DNA of 64,000 nt from NCBI GenBank assembly GCA_016713105.1, contig JADJPS010000007.1:84501-148500 (forward strand), written 5' to 3'. Under the pieces are notes generated by a model. The model was not told the origin of the DNA and searched no databases. It worked only from the letters and a program-made list of their open reading frames with translations. The DNA is from Devosia sp. (lineage in GTDB: Bacteria; Pseudomonadota; Alphaproteobacteria; Rhizobiales; Devosiaceae). Positions 34,731 to 43,277 of this stretch are shown here, piece after piece; within the stretch, counting starts at the first letter, position 1; each line of letters starts with the position of its first letter. The position numbers and the translations under genes are program-made.

Positions 34731-35444
34731 GTGCCGCTCAAGCCCCGCGCCCTGCACCTCACCGCCGATCACGTCGCCCGCATCCCCTCGATCGAGGATC
34801 CGGGGATGCCGGACTATCCCGGCGTGCGCCCGGCGACCGATGCCGACTATGACGCCGAGGTGGCGCGGATCATGGACACGGCGCCCCGGGACGAGTTCTG
34901 GGTCTTCGCCTATGGCTCGCTGATCTGGAACCCGGCGACCGAGTTCGACCGCGAAAAGATCGCCGTGGCGAGCGGCTGGCACCGCAATTTCTGCCTGCTC
35001 GACCGGCGCTATCGCGGCAACCCCAACAATCCCGGCCTGATGCTCTGCCTCGATCGCGGCGGCACCTGCCGCGGCGTCGCCTACCGGCTGCCGGCCGGCC
35101 GCATCCGGGAGAACCTCGACAGGCTGATCCGGCGCGAGATGAGCATGGTGCCCTCGGCTTTCCCCGGCCGCTGGATTTCGGTCGCCACCGAAACCGGACC
35201 GCTCAGGGCCCTCGCCTTCATCATCAAGCGAGACGACCTGCGCTATGTCGGCGGCCTCAGCCTGGCCGAACGCGCCGACCGGCTGGCGGCGGCGCACGGC
35301 TGGAAGGGCTCGATGGCCGAATACGTGCTCTCGACCGTCCGCAAGCTCGAGGAGCTCGGCATTCACGACCGGAACCTGTGGAAGCTGCAGCAGCTGGTCG
35401 CCGAACGCATCGACGCGGCTTATCCAGCCGATCGAGAAGTCTGA
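34731..35444 (+). CDS. ChaC-like gamma-glutamylcyclotransferase (longer paralogue)
   Basis: Degrades glutathione to 5-oxoproline and Cys-Gly in the cytoplasm. The product has about 237 residues from the GTG at 34731 with the ChaC signature WVFAYGSLIWNP and later RGGTCRGVAYRLPAG and GSMAEYVLSTVRKLEELG. Compared with the other copy (41608-42162) it has an N-terminal extension of about 50 residues. No good ribosome-binding site precedes the GTG; the inverted repeat ends right at the start, so the start is uncertain. It lies between argH and lysA. Confidence 0.87.
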   Translation: MPLKPRALHLTADHVARIPSIEDPGMPDYPGVRPATDADYDAEVARIMDTAPRDEFWVFAYGSLIWNPATEFDREKIAVASGWHRNFCLLDRRYRGNPNNPGLMLCLDRGGTCRGVAYRLPAGRIRENLDRLIRREMSMVPSAFPGRWISVATETGPLRALAFIIKRDDLRYVGGLSLAERADRLAAAHGWKGSMAEYVLSTVRKLEELGIHDRNLWKLQQLVAERIDAAYPADREV

Positions 35445-35490
35445 CTTTCGTTTTTCGACCGCCTGCAGTAATGCTCCCGCACCCACCACT

Positions 35491-35619
35491 TCCCTTCTCC
35501 CCCTCGGGGAGAAGGTGGCGCGGCAGCGCCGGATGAGGGGCCGTTTTGTGAGATTCCCCTCACCCGCCCTTCGGGGTACCCGCTCCTTCAGGGGAGAGGC
35601 AGGAGGGGTCAGGGGGCGT
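35491..35619. repeat. REP-like palindromic intergenic element before lysA
   Basis: The left part folds as CCTTCTCCCC-CTC-GGGGAGAAGG (35493-35515), followed by GGCGCGGCAGCGCCGGATGAGGGG. The right part is its rough complement (CCCCTCACCC ... CCTTCGGGG ... CTCCTTCAGGGGAGAGG). This CTTCTCCCC...GGATGAGGGG pattern is a well-known class of repeated extragenic palindromes in Hyphomicrobiales. It fills the gap between chaC and lysA, and its purine-rich right end (AGGAGGGGTCAGGGGG) sits where the lysA ribosome-binding site should be. Confidence 0.75.
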
Positions 35620-35625
35620 GGCTTG

Positions 35626-36900
35626 GTGCATCATTTCCAGTATCGCGGCGACCGCCTGTTCGCAGAAGAGGTCGACGTCACGGCGCTGGCCGGCAAGGTG
35701 GGAACGCCGTTCTATGTCTACTCGGCGGCGACGCTGCGCCGGCATGTGCGGGTGATACGCGAGGCCTTTGCCGGCATCGACACGCTGCTCGCCTATGCCA
35801 TGAAGGCCAATTCCAACCAGGCCGTGCTGAAGATCGTCGCGAGGGAGGGCGCCGGCGCCGACGTGGTCTCGGGCGGCGAACTCGAGCGCGCCGTGGCGGC
35901 CGGCATTGCGCCGGACAGGATCGTCTTCTCCGGCGTCGGCAAGACCTTCGCCGAGATGCGCCGGGGGCTCGAACTCGGCATCAAGTGCTTCAACCTCGAA
36001 AGCGAGCCCGAGCTCGAGCGGCTGAGCGATGTCGCCGTGTCGATGGGGATGACCGCCCCGGTCTCGGTGCGCATCAACCCCGATGTCGATGCCGGCACGC
36101 ACAAGAAGATCTCGACCGGCAAGGCCGAGAACAAGTTCGGTATCCCCTTTGCCCGGGCCCGCGAGGTCTATGCCCGCATCGCCGCCCTGCCGGGCGTCCG
36201 GGCGCTGGGCGTCGATATGCACATCGGCAGCCAGATCACCGACATGACGCCGTTCGACAACGCCTTCGCGCTGCTTGCCGAACTGGTGCGCGACCTCAAG
36301 GCCGCCGGCCATGACATCCGTCATGCCGATGTCGGCGGCGGCCTAGGCATTCCCTACAATTTCGACCAGGAGGCGCCGCCCGACCCGATGGCCTATGCCG
36401 CCATCGTGCGCCGGCATGTCGGCCCGCTCGGCATCGGCCTCATCCTCGAGCCGGGCCGGCTGATCGTCGGCAATGCCGGCATCCTCGTCACCCGCGTCGA
36501 GTATGTGAAGGAGGGCGTCAAGAACCTTCCTGGAGCCAAGACCTTCGTCATCGTCGATGCGGCGATGAACGACCTGATCCGCCCTACCCTCTACGAGGCC
36601 CACCACGACATCCAGCCGGTCGTACATTCCAACCTGCCGCGCCTCAGGGCCGATATCGTCGGCCCGGTCTGCGAGACCGGCCACTTCATCGCGCAGGATC
36701 GCGACATCGAGGGGGTGAAGGAGTGCGACCTGCTGGCGGTCATGAGTGCCGGGGCCTATGGCGCGGTGAGGGCCCCGACCTACAATTCGCCCCCGCCCAA
36801 CCCCGAGGTCCTGGTCGACGGTGCACGCTGGCACGTCATCCGCCCGCGCAGGTCAATCGCCGAGCTCATCGCCCTCGACAGCGTGCCGGACTGGCTCTAG
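35626..36900 (+). CDS. lysA: Diaminopimelate decarboxylase
   Basis: PLP enzyme making lysine from meso-diaminopimelate. The 424-residue product shows YAMKANSNQAVLKIVAREG (PLP-binding Lys), the HIGSQI loop in VDMHIGSQITDM, GGGLGIPY, LEPGRLIVGNAGIL and the C-terminal CDLLAVMSAGAYG. The start is taken as GTG 35626 (HHFQYRGDRL matches family N-termini); TTG 35623 is three bases earlier. The ribosome-binding site appears to come from the end of the REP-like element. Confidence 0.96.
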   Translation: MHHFQYRGDRLFAEEVDVTALAGKVGTPFYVYSAATLRRHVRVIREAFAGIDTLLAYAMKANSNQAVLKIVAREGAGADVVSGGELERAVAAGIAPDRIVFSGVGKTFAEMRRGLELGIKCFNLESEPELERLSDVAVSMGMTAPVSVRINPDVDAGTHKKISTGKAENKFGIPFARAREVYARIAALPGVRALGVDMHIGSQITDMTPFDNAFALLAELVRDLKAAGHDIRHADVGGGLGIPYNFDQEAPPDPMAYAAIVRRHVGPLGIGLILEPGRLIVGNAGILVTRVEYVKEGVKNLPGAKTFVIVDAAMNDLIRPTLYEAHHDIQPVVHSNLPRLRADIVGPVCETGHFIAQDRDIEGVKECDLLAVMSAGAYGAVRAPTYNSPPPNPEVLVDGARWHVIRPRRSIAELIALDSVPDWL

Positions 36901-36949
36901 GTCATTTCACTGTTTCGCTGCAACGATGAAGTGCCGCTGCTCCTGGAAT

Positions 36950-37360
36950 CTAGCCCGACAGCGCCTGCCGGGCGAGGGACACGATCTCGGCGGGGCGTCC
37001 GTTCAGCGCGTCGTCGACCTTGTCCAGCATCTGCTGCAGCGTGAAGGGTTTGGCGATCACGTCGTAGATCAGCGCCTCGAGCCCGTGCGCCCGCTCGCGC
37101 TGGTCGGCAAAGCCGGTCATCAGCACGATGGTGACGTCGGGCCAGCGCGATGCCACGTCGAGCGCCAGCCCGATGCCGTCCATCACCGGCATCTTGATGT
37201 CGCTGAGCAGCAGGTCGAAGCGCCCGTTCTCGGCCTGCATCACCTCCGAGGCAAGCCCGCCGTCCTCGGCCTCCACCACCTCATGGCCGGCGTGCGCCAG
37301 GGCCCGGGCGACAAAGGCCCTTACGCTGTCGTCATCCTCGGCGATCAGTATCCTGGCCAT
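36950..37360 (-). CDS. Single-domain response regulator (CpdR-like)
   Basis: A 136-residue CheY-like receiver: acidic pocket ILIAEDDDS, phospho-acceptor Asp54 in LLLSDIKMPVMDG, and Lys104 in VIAKPFTLQQ. The sequence and location (between lysA and the zinc-ribbon/ftsEX genes) match CpdR, which in Caulobacter and rhizobia guides ClpXP to cell-cycle substrates such as CtrA. No output domain. It shares one base (TGATG) with the upstream zinc-ribbon gene. Confidence 0.85.
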   Translation of the reverse strand: MARILIAEDDDSVRAFVARALAHAGHEVVEAEDGGLASEVMQAENGRFDLLLSDIKMPVMDGIGLALDVASRWPDVTIVLMTGFADQRERAHGLEALIYDVIAKPFTLQQMLDKVDDALNGRPAEIVSLARQALSG

Positions 37361-38487
37361 CAGTGCGCTGCCTGTTCGTGGGTGTCGGGGGCCGCACCGG
37401 CATGGCCGGCGGCGGTGTCGTCGTGCTCCGGGACCAGCGGGTCGACGGCCGTCTCCGTGTGCTCGGCGGGCGTGTCGACCCGTGCGAGCGGACTGTCGCT
37501 GCCGAGCGCCAGACCCTCGGCAAAGCTCAGCCGGACGCGAACGGCGTCGGCGGGGGGTGAGGGCAGTTCGGTCGACAGGTTGACCAGTTCGCCCGGCTCG
37601 AGGTCGCGCGCCCGGGTGACCACACTCCACTGGTAGAGCGGCCGGTCCTCGACATCGAGCAGTGTCACGATCACCGGCGGCACCGCGACGCGGCGCTGTT
37701 CGAGCCCGATGATCGAGGCATTGACGCTGATCAGCGTCTCCTCGCCGCGTCGGCTGACCAGCGTCGACACGTCGGCAAACTCGAGCCCTGCGACATTCAC
37801 CTTGAGGCCGACCGCGGCGTACAGACCGGCGAGGTCGGGAATGAGACGAACCACCTCGCCGCGCAGCAGCAGCCCGCCAAGCAGCACCGAGCCGAGCAGC
37901 CCCACTGCCACGACCCGCAGGACCCGCGTCAGCCGAACGGTTGGCAGGCTTCGATCGCTGGTCAGCCGCTGCCGGATCAGGGCGCCCAGCTTCCTCGCCG
38001 TTTCGCGCGCAGCCTGCGCCTGGGCGACGGCCTTGCCGCGCGCACCGCCAACGGGCTTGCCCGGCTTTGCCTTGCCCTCGGCAGGCTCGCTGCCGGCAGA
38101 ACTGGCCTCGGCAGATGCGGTCGTGGCAGACCTGGCCTTGGGGGCGATCGCCGCCTTGATCTCGGCGATCGAACGCGCCACCTCCGGCGGCGGCGTCTCA
38201 CCGCGCTTGAGGACCGACTTGAGCGCAGCCGGCACCTGGGAACTGATGGCGCGTTCCTCGGCGGAGAAGGTCTTGTCGAGCCTCTCCTCGTCGGTCGGGG
38301 AAAACAGCCGGTCGTCGTCCGGCGGTGGCGGCGGCAGCGGCAACGGCCGCTCGGCCAGCCACGACTTGCCGCAATGCGCGCACGCCACCTTGCGCCCGCC
38401 GGGGCCGATGGCCTCGGGCGGCAGCTGATAGCGGGTGCCACAGTGCGGACAGACGATGACGATGCTGGCGGGCTGGGGCGAGCGCAT
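37360..38487 (-). CDS. MJ0042-type zinc-ribbon membrane protein (DUF3426-like)
   Basis: A 375-residue protein with an N-terminal zinc ribbon (Cys13, Cys16, Cys36, Cys39 in CPHC ... CAHC), a Pro/Ala-rich cytoplasmic linker of about 140 residues, one transmembrane helix (about 183-203) and a periplasmic beta-sandwich (about 220-345, LDVEDRPLYQWSVVTRARDL). The C-terminal 40 residues are low-complexity and acidic. Function is unknown. It is divergent from ftsE and precedes the CpdR-like gene. Confidence 0.82.
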   Translation of the reverse strand: MRSPQPASIVIVCPHCGTRYQLPPEAIGPGGRKVACAHCGKSWLAERPLPLPPPPPDDDRLFSPTDEERLDKTFSAEERAISSQVPAALKSVLKRGETPPPEVARSIAEIKAAIAPKARSATTASAEASSAGSEPAEGKAKPGKPVGGARGKAVAQAQAARETARKLGALIRQRLTSDRSLPTVRLTRVLRVVAVGLLGSVLLGGLLLRGEVVRLIPDLAGLYAAVGLKVNVAGLEFADVSTLVSRRGEETLISVNASIIGLEQRRVAVPPVIVTLLDVEDRPLYQWSVVTRARDLEPGELVNLSTELPSPPADAVRVRLSFAEGLALGSDSPLARVDTPAEHTETAVDPLVPEHDDTAAGHAGAAPDTHEQAAH

Positions 38488-38647
38488 GGCCGACCCTAGC
38501 CCGGGCCCGGTTAAGTTTTGTCAAACCGGGGGCGCCTCGGCGATTGGCGGAACACCAAGATTTGGGCGGAATTTCCGGCCACAAGGCCGGAGCGGTCGTT
38601 GCCGCTTTGATATGATGCCGAACCACTGATTCGGAGCGGATGGCCCG

Positions 38648-39310
38648 GTGATCGAGTTTTCCAATGTCGGGCTGCGCTACGGACAGGGTCCCGAGATCCT
38701 GCGCGATCTCAACTTCCGGATCGAGCCGGGCACCTTCCATTTCCTCACCGGGCCCTCCGGATCGGGCAAGACCTCGCTGCTCAAGCTGCTGCTGCTGTCG
38801 CTCCGCCCGACGCGCGGCCGGGTGACCCTGTTCGGCAAGGACACCTCGGCGCTCGACCAGGATGCCCTGCTGCAGATGCGCCGCCACATCGGCATCGTGT
38901 TCCAGGAGTTCCGCCTGCTCGACCACCTGACCACCTACGAGAATGTCGCGCTGCCGCTGCGCGTGCTCGGTGAACCGGAGAGCGCCTATCGCGCCAACGT
39001 GACCGAACTGCTCGAATGGGTGGGCCTGGGCCAGCGGCTCGATGCGCTGCCGGCAGTGCTGTCGGGTGGCGAGAAGCAGCGCGCCGCCATCGCCCGCGCG
39101 GTGATCGGGCGCCCAGACATCCTGCTCGCCGACGAGCCGACCGGCAATGTCGACCCGGAGCTGTCGCTGCGCCTCGTCCGCCTGTTTGCCGAGCTCAACC
39201 GCATGGGGACCACCATCATCCTCGCCACGCACGAGATGGCCCTGCTCGAGAACTTCCCGTTCCAGCGCATCATGCTGCGCGAAGGCGAGGTGGCGTTCGA
39301 TGCGGCTTGA
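38648..39310 (+). CDS. ftsE: Cell division ATP-binding protein FtsE
   Basis: ABC ATPase that works with FtsX at the division site to activate periplasmic cell-wall hydrolases. The 220-residue product has Walker A GPSGSGKTSLLK, a Q-loop at VFQEFRLLDH, the signature LSGGEKQRAAIAR and Walker B ILLADEPTGNVDPE. The start is GTG 38648. It overlaps ftsX by 11 bases. The 160-bp upstream gap has two inverted repeats (CCGGTT/AACCGG near 38500 and TCCGGCC/GGCCGGA near 38575). Confidence 0.95.
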   Translation: MIEFSNVGLRYGQGPEILRDLNFRIEPGTFHFLTGPSGSGKTSLLKLLLLSLRPTRGRVTLFGKDTSALDQDALLQMRRHIGIVFQEFRLLDHLTTYENVALPLRVLGEPESAYRANVTELLEWVGLGQRLDALPAVLSGGEKQRAAIARAVIGRPDILLADEPTGNVDPELSLRLVRLFAELNRMGTTIILATHEMALLENFPFQRIMLREGEVAFDAA

Positions 39311-40244
39311 GCTGCGCCTGCCGCAAATGGCGGGGTTCGCCACCCGCGAGCACAGTGCCCCGATCGTGCCCGAGCGCTCGGTGGCGGGCCGCACCTTGGT
39401 GCTGCTCATTGCCATCATGACGTTTCTGTCCGGCGTGACGCTGGGCGGCGTCGTGCTGGTGCAGAAGTCGGCACTGGCCTGGTCCTCCGACGTCGGCCGC
39501 GAGGTGACCATCCAGCTCCGGCCGGTCGAAGGCGAGGTGATGGACTCCAACCTCAGGATAGCCGTGGCGCTGGCCGAAGCGACGCCGGGCGTGGCCTCGG
39601 CGCGTGCCCTCTCGCTCGAAGACAGCCAGAAGCTGCTCGAGCCCTGGCTGGGCCAGGGGCTCGACATCTCGGCCATCGACATTCCGCGGCTGGTCGCGGT
39701 GCAGCTCGCCGATCCCGCCGAGGCCGATCTCGAAAAGCTCAGGCGGGACCTCGAGGCGGGTGTCAGGGGCGCGAGCCTCGACACCCACGCCGCCTGGCGT
39801 CAGCAGCTCAACGTCATGGCCGGCACCATCGTCGCCTCCGGACTGCTGGTGCTCGGAATGATCGTGGCGGCAACGGTCCTGGCGATCATCTTTGCCACCC
39901 GCGGCACCATGTCGTCGAACCGCGAGATCGTCGACGTGCTGCACTTCATCGGCGCCTCCAACAGCTTCATTGCCGGCGAGTTCCAGGGGCGGTTCCTGAC
40001 CATCGGCTTCCGCGGCGGCATCATCGGCGGGGTGGCGGCGCTGGCGTTCTTCCTGCTCGTCGGACTGGCGGCGGGGTCGATGGTGTCCACCGAGGCCAAC
40101 CAGCAGCTGGGCGTACTGTTCGGCCGCTTCGCGCTTGGGCTGGACGGCATGCTCGGCATCCTCGCCGTGGTGCCGGTGATCGCCGCCCTCACCGCCATCA
40201 CCTCCCGCCTCACGGTGCGCCGCTTCCTGCAGCGGACTTCCTGA
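39300..40244 (+). CDS. ftsX: Cell division protein FtsX
   Basis: The membrane partner of FtsE: 314 residues with four transmembrane helices (about 33-55, 178-200, 233-255, 275-297) and a large periplasmic loop (about 55-175) containing EATPGVASARALSLEDSQKLL. C-terminal ITSRLTVRRFLQRT is typical. The ATG lies within the end of ftsE. The acyltransferase gene follows 70 bases downstream. Confidence 0.94.
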   Translation: MRLELRLPQMAGFATREHSAPIVPERSVAGRTLVLLIAIMTFLSGVTLGGVVLVQKSALAWSSDVGREVTIQLRPVEGEVMDSNLRIAVALAEATPGVASARALSLEDSQKLLEPWLGQGLDISAIDIPRLVAVQLADPAEADLEKLRRDLEAGVRGASLDTHAAWRQQLNVMAGTIVASGLLVLGMIVAATVLAIIFATRGTMSSNREIVDVLHFIGASNSFIAGEFQGRFLTIGFRGGIIGGVAALAFFLLVGLAAGSMVSTEANQQLGVLFGRFALGLDGMLGILAVVPVIAALTAITSRLTVRRFLQRTS

Positions 40245-40313
40245 CCGGCCGGTATTTTTCGCCTTGCCGCCCTGGCCGCCGAGCAGGCAGGGTGCCGGCA
40301 ACGGGGGGAGCAG

Positions 40314-41146
40314 ATGTCCAATATCGTGCCAGCGATCCGGTCGCTGCTGTTCTATCTGGTGTTCTACCTGCAGACGGCGGTGCTCGCCATCGTCATCGGG
40401 CTGATCGCCATCGTTGCCCGGCGGCGTACCCGCCTGGGCTGGGCCCTGGCCCTCTACTGGATTCACTCGCACATCCTGGCGCTGCGGCTGATCGTCGGCA
40501 TCCGCACCGACATCGCCGGCGAGGAGAACATTCCGGACGGCCCCTGCATCATCGCCAGCAAGCACATGAGCGACTGGGACATCTTCGCGCTGTTGCCGGG
40601 CGCGCGACGACCCGCCTTCGTCGCCAAGAAGGAACTGATGGACATCCCGTTCTTCGGCCAGGCGGCGATGAGCTTCGACACCATCCGGCTCGATCGCGCG
40701 CTCGGCAGTGAAGCGATCCCCAGGATGATCGAAGAAGCGCGCGCCGCCTCGCTCGTGGCGCCCGCATCATCATCTTCCCCGAGGGCACCCGCAAGGCGCC
40801 GCTGGCCGACCACGACTATCGCTACGGCATTGTCCGGCTGTACGAGGGACTGAACGTGCCGGTGGTGCCGGTAGGCGTCAATTCCGGCCTGTTCTGGGGC
40901 CGCAGGAGCCTGCTGCTCTGGCCGGGAACGGCGCGGGCCCGCTTCCTGCCCGCCATCCCCCCGGGGCTCCCCGCCGACGTCTTCCGCACCCGGCTGATCG
41001 AAGCCATCGAGGGTGAAACCAACCGGCTGATTCTGTCCGCCTACGAATCGGGGCTCGATCGTCCCGTTCCCGGTTCGCTGCGCGAACGGCTCGAGGCGCT
41101 GCGGCGCGGTGATGTCCCAGGCCCGGCGCCGACCACTAGGGATTGA
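40314..41146 (+). pseudogene. plsC: 1-acyl-glycerol-3-phosphate acyltransferase, frameshifted
   Basis: Phosphatidic-acid synthesis enzyme at the inner membrane. From ATG 40314 the frame gives two N-terminal membrane helices, the catalytic HX4D motif KHMSDWD (His84, Asp89) and ELMDIPFFGQAAMSFDTIRLDR. At about 40758-40762 the frame shifts by one base; the continuing frame supplies the essential IIIFPEGTRKAP motif and an intact C-terminus to the stop at 41144-41146. Both halves are well conserved, so sequencing error is likely. Position after ftsEX is conserved in relatives. Confidence 0.9.
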
Positions 41147-41194
41147 CGTGTTTGGCGACGCATCCCATACATATGGTGTGACTGACGGCGGCAC

Positions 41195-41229
41195 TTGACA
41201 TTTGACTCAAGTTTGTTCTATTTTTGTTC
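41195..41229 (+). promoter_or_regulatory. Promoter with LexA (SOS) box
   Basis: TTGACA (41195-41200), an 18-base spacer and TATTTT (41219-41224) form a strong promoter. Overlapping the -10 is GTTC-TATTTTT-GTTC (41215-41229), an exact match to the alphaproteobacterial LexA box GTTC-N7-GTTC. Binding of LexA here would block RNA polymerase, so the downstream gene is predicted to be DNA-damage inducible. Confidence 0.8.
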
Positions 41230-41260
41230 TCTTGCTGTGACGACGCGAAGGGGAGCGTTC

Positions 41261-41605
41261 ATGGTGCCGGTTTTCGAGCGGGAGATGCTGGCCAGGGGCC
41301 AGGCACGGCCGGTCAACTGGCGTGGGCGCTCGGGGCGCTTCTATGCGCTGGCACCCGAACGGATCGAGGATTTCTCCTTCCGCGGCAGCGAGCTCTACCT
41401 GATCGCGCTCGGCCACCACGTGCTGTGGGTCGGTTCGGCTGAAGACCTGGTCGGCGATCCGGTGAGCCGCGCCCGTTTCCGCCTGGCCATGGACTGCGCC
41501 GATCGGGCGTTTCATGTCGAGACCAGTGCCGACGAGATCGAGCGCCTGACGGTGCTGTGGGACCTTGAGGGGGCGGAGCCGGCCGTCGGGCTGAACGCCG
41601 CCTGA
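41261..41605 (+). CDS. Conserved hypothetical protein, predicted SOS-regulated
   Basis: No named family recognised. The 114-residue soluble protein has FEREMLARGQARPVNWRGR near the start, a middle alpha/beta part (GSELYLIALGHHVLWVGSAEDL) and a helical, acidic C-terminus (SADEIERLTVLWDLEG). ATG 41261 has AAGGGGAG upstream. Its own promoter carries a LexA box over the -10, so it should be induced by DNA damage. The compact size, no membrane segment and no catalytic motif leave open a regulatory or repair-accessory role. Confidence 0.8.
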   Translation: MVPVFEREMLARGQARPVNWRGRSGRFYALAPERIEDFSFRGSELYLIALGHHVLWVGSAEDLVGDPVSRARFRLAMDCADRAFHVETSADEIERLTVLWDLEGAEPAVGLNAA

Positions 41606-41607
41606 CC

Positions 41608-42162
41608 TCAGGCGCTTTCGAGCGCCGGCAGGTCGAGGCCGTTCAGCGCTTCGACCAGTTCGTCGAGCAGCGGGTCGCCAATGCCGAGGGCCCGGAGGTG
41701 GGCCGCCGTCGCCAGCACGTATTCCGGGTTGGGGCCGGATTCGCCCTGCCCGGCCCGGATCAGCCGAACCTGCTCGGCAAGCTCGAGCCGCCCTGCGAAC
41801 TGCACGTGCCGCTCGTCGGCGAGAAACACCAGGGCCGTCACCACCCGGCCATCGTCGAGGCGGATGCTGCGATAGGCCTCGCGGTAGACGCCACGATCCA
41901 TCTCGCGCGCGCTGAGATAGGCATGAACCTCGCCCCAGCAGTCGGCGGCCACCTCGAAGGCCATGCCGCGGCAGGAGCCGCCGCGCACCAGTCCGAATAC
42001 CAGGCCCGGACGGGCCGCGGTACCGCGATGGCGGTGGGAATAGACGCACAGCCGGCGATGCACGCCATTGATCCGCGCCAGTTGCTTGCCGACATAGTCA
42101 AAGCCCGGTCGCCAGATCAGCGATCCATATCCGAGCACCCAATGCGTGGATTCGTGCTGCAT
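41608..42162 (-). CDS. ChaC-like gamma-glutamylcyclotransferase (short paralogue)
   Basis: The 184-residue copy of the glutathione-degrading ChaC family: WVLGYGSLIWRPGFDY at the start, the Glu-containing stretch REMDRGVYREAYR and ESGPNPEYVLATAAHLRALG. It is in the conserved context ChaC-DUF2125-prephenate dehydrogenase seen in relatives, so it is the ancestral copy; the longer one next to argH is probably a later arrival. Convergent with the SOS-predicted gene, 2 bases apart. Confidence 0.9.
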   Translation of the reverse strand: MQHESTHWVLGYGSLIWRPGFDYVGKQLARINGVHRRLCVYSHRHRGTAARPGLVFGLVRGGSCRGMAFEVAADCWGEVHAYLSAREMDRGVYREAYRSIRLDDGRVVTALVFLADERHVQFAGRLELAEQVRLIRAGQGESGPNPEYVLATAAHLRALGIGDPLLDELVEALNGLDLPALESA

Positions 42163-42248
42163 CAGCCCCGGCCCGCCTTGCCGCGGTCACCTTCGTACCG
42201 GTACGGTCCGCCCGGCGCAACGCATGCGTCGGCATGGGAGGTTTGACG

Positions 42249-43259
42249 GTGCGGAAGATCGTCGCGCTGGGCGTGGTGGTGCTGGTGGTGGTGGCGCTGT
42301 GGGCCGGCGCCTGGTTCTGGGCCGCGGGCGAACTGCACCGGCAGGTCGCGCTGCTCGGCGAGGCCGACGGCGAAACGGCGCCCCGGCTCACCTGCGCCCC
42401 CTTCGAGGTCGGCGGCTTCCCGTTCCGCTTCGACCTCGAGTGCCGCGACGGCGTGCTGGTCGACCAGGATCGCACCTACCGCATCGCGGGCGTCAGGGCT
42501 TCGGTGCTGGTCTACAGCCCCAGCCACGTGATCTTTTCGGCTGCCTCCCCGCTGACCCTCGCCAATGCCTTCACCGGTTCGGAGAGCCGCATCGACTTTG
42601 TCGGCCTCGAGGGCAGTGCCCGCCTCGTGGCCGCCGACCCCATCCGCGGGCTGACCGGCGAAGGCTGGCGTATCGCGCGCATCTCGGTGGAGGCCGACGG
42701 CATCGCCTGGAACGAGACCATCGTGGGCGACCTGCTGCAGCTGGAGGCCGGCCATGTCGAGGCCCATCTCGTCGACATGACCGAGTTGCACGACCGGACC
42801 GCCGGCACCGCGGCCCTCGCCGGCTTCGCCAGGGCCGAAGGGCTGACCGTACCGGCCTTCAGGATTGGCGAAGGCAATGCCAGCCTCGAAGTCGAACTCA
42901 CCGGCCTGCCCGACGACCTCCGCGTGCTCGCCGCCGACCCCGACCCGGTCCGCAACTGGCAGCGCCGCAACGGCGTGTTCAGGCTCGTTCGCTTTGCCGG
43001 CGACCAGCCGGCACCCGAGGAAACCTTCGAGATCTCGGGCGAGGCGAGACTGGGCGCCACCGGCCTGCTGGATGCCGAAGTCACCTACAGGCAGAAGCGT
43101 GTGCTCGACCGACTCGAGGCCTTCATGGCGCCGCTGCAGCTCGCCGCCATCAAGGGAAAGCCCGAGGCCGACGGCAGCTCGGGCAATACGCTTACCATCG
43201 TGGAGGGCCGGATGCGCCTGCTGACGCTCGACCTGCTGGAGATCGACCCGCTCTTCTAG
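42249..43259 (+). CDS. DUF2125 family envelope protein
   Basis: A protein of about 336 residues with an N-terminal membrane anchor or signal (about 4-27, VALGVVVLVVVALWAGAWFW type), the Cys pair in LTCAPFEVGGFPFRFDLEC, and a long beta-rich region typical of DUF2125, which is widespread next to tyrA/C and hisC in alphaproteobacteria. GTG 42249 and the earlier ATG 42234 are both possible starts; the latter adds five residues. Function unknown; it may be a lipid-binding envelope factor. Confidence 0.85.
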   Translation: MRKIVALGVVVLVVVALWAGAWFWAAGELHRQVALLGEADGETAPRLTCAPFEVGGFPFRFDLECRDGVLVDQDRTYRIAGVRASVLVYSPSHVIFSAASPLTLANAFTGSESRIDFVGLEGSARLVAADPIRGLTGEGWRIARISVEADGIAWNETIVGDLLQLEAGHVEAHLVDMTELHDRTAGTAALAGFARAEGLTVPAFRIGEGNASLEVELTGLPDDLRVLAADPDPVRNWQRRNGVFRLVRFAGDQPAPEETFEISGEARLGATGLLDAEVTYRQKRVLDRLEAFMAPLQLAAIKGKPEADGSSGNTLTIVEGRMRLLTLDLLEIDPLF

Positions 43260-43277
43260 GGCCGGCCGGCGTCGCCC

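Noticed and set aside
40242..40262. ACCGGCCGGT followed by ATTTTT as the ftsX terminator
   Set aside because: The palindrome has no loop and only five base pairs, so a stable terminator hairpin is unlikely.
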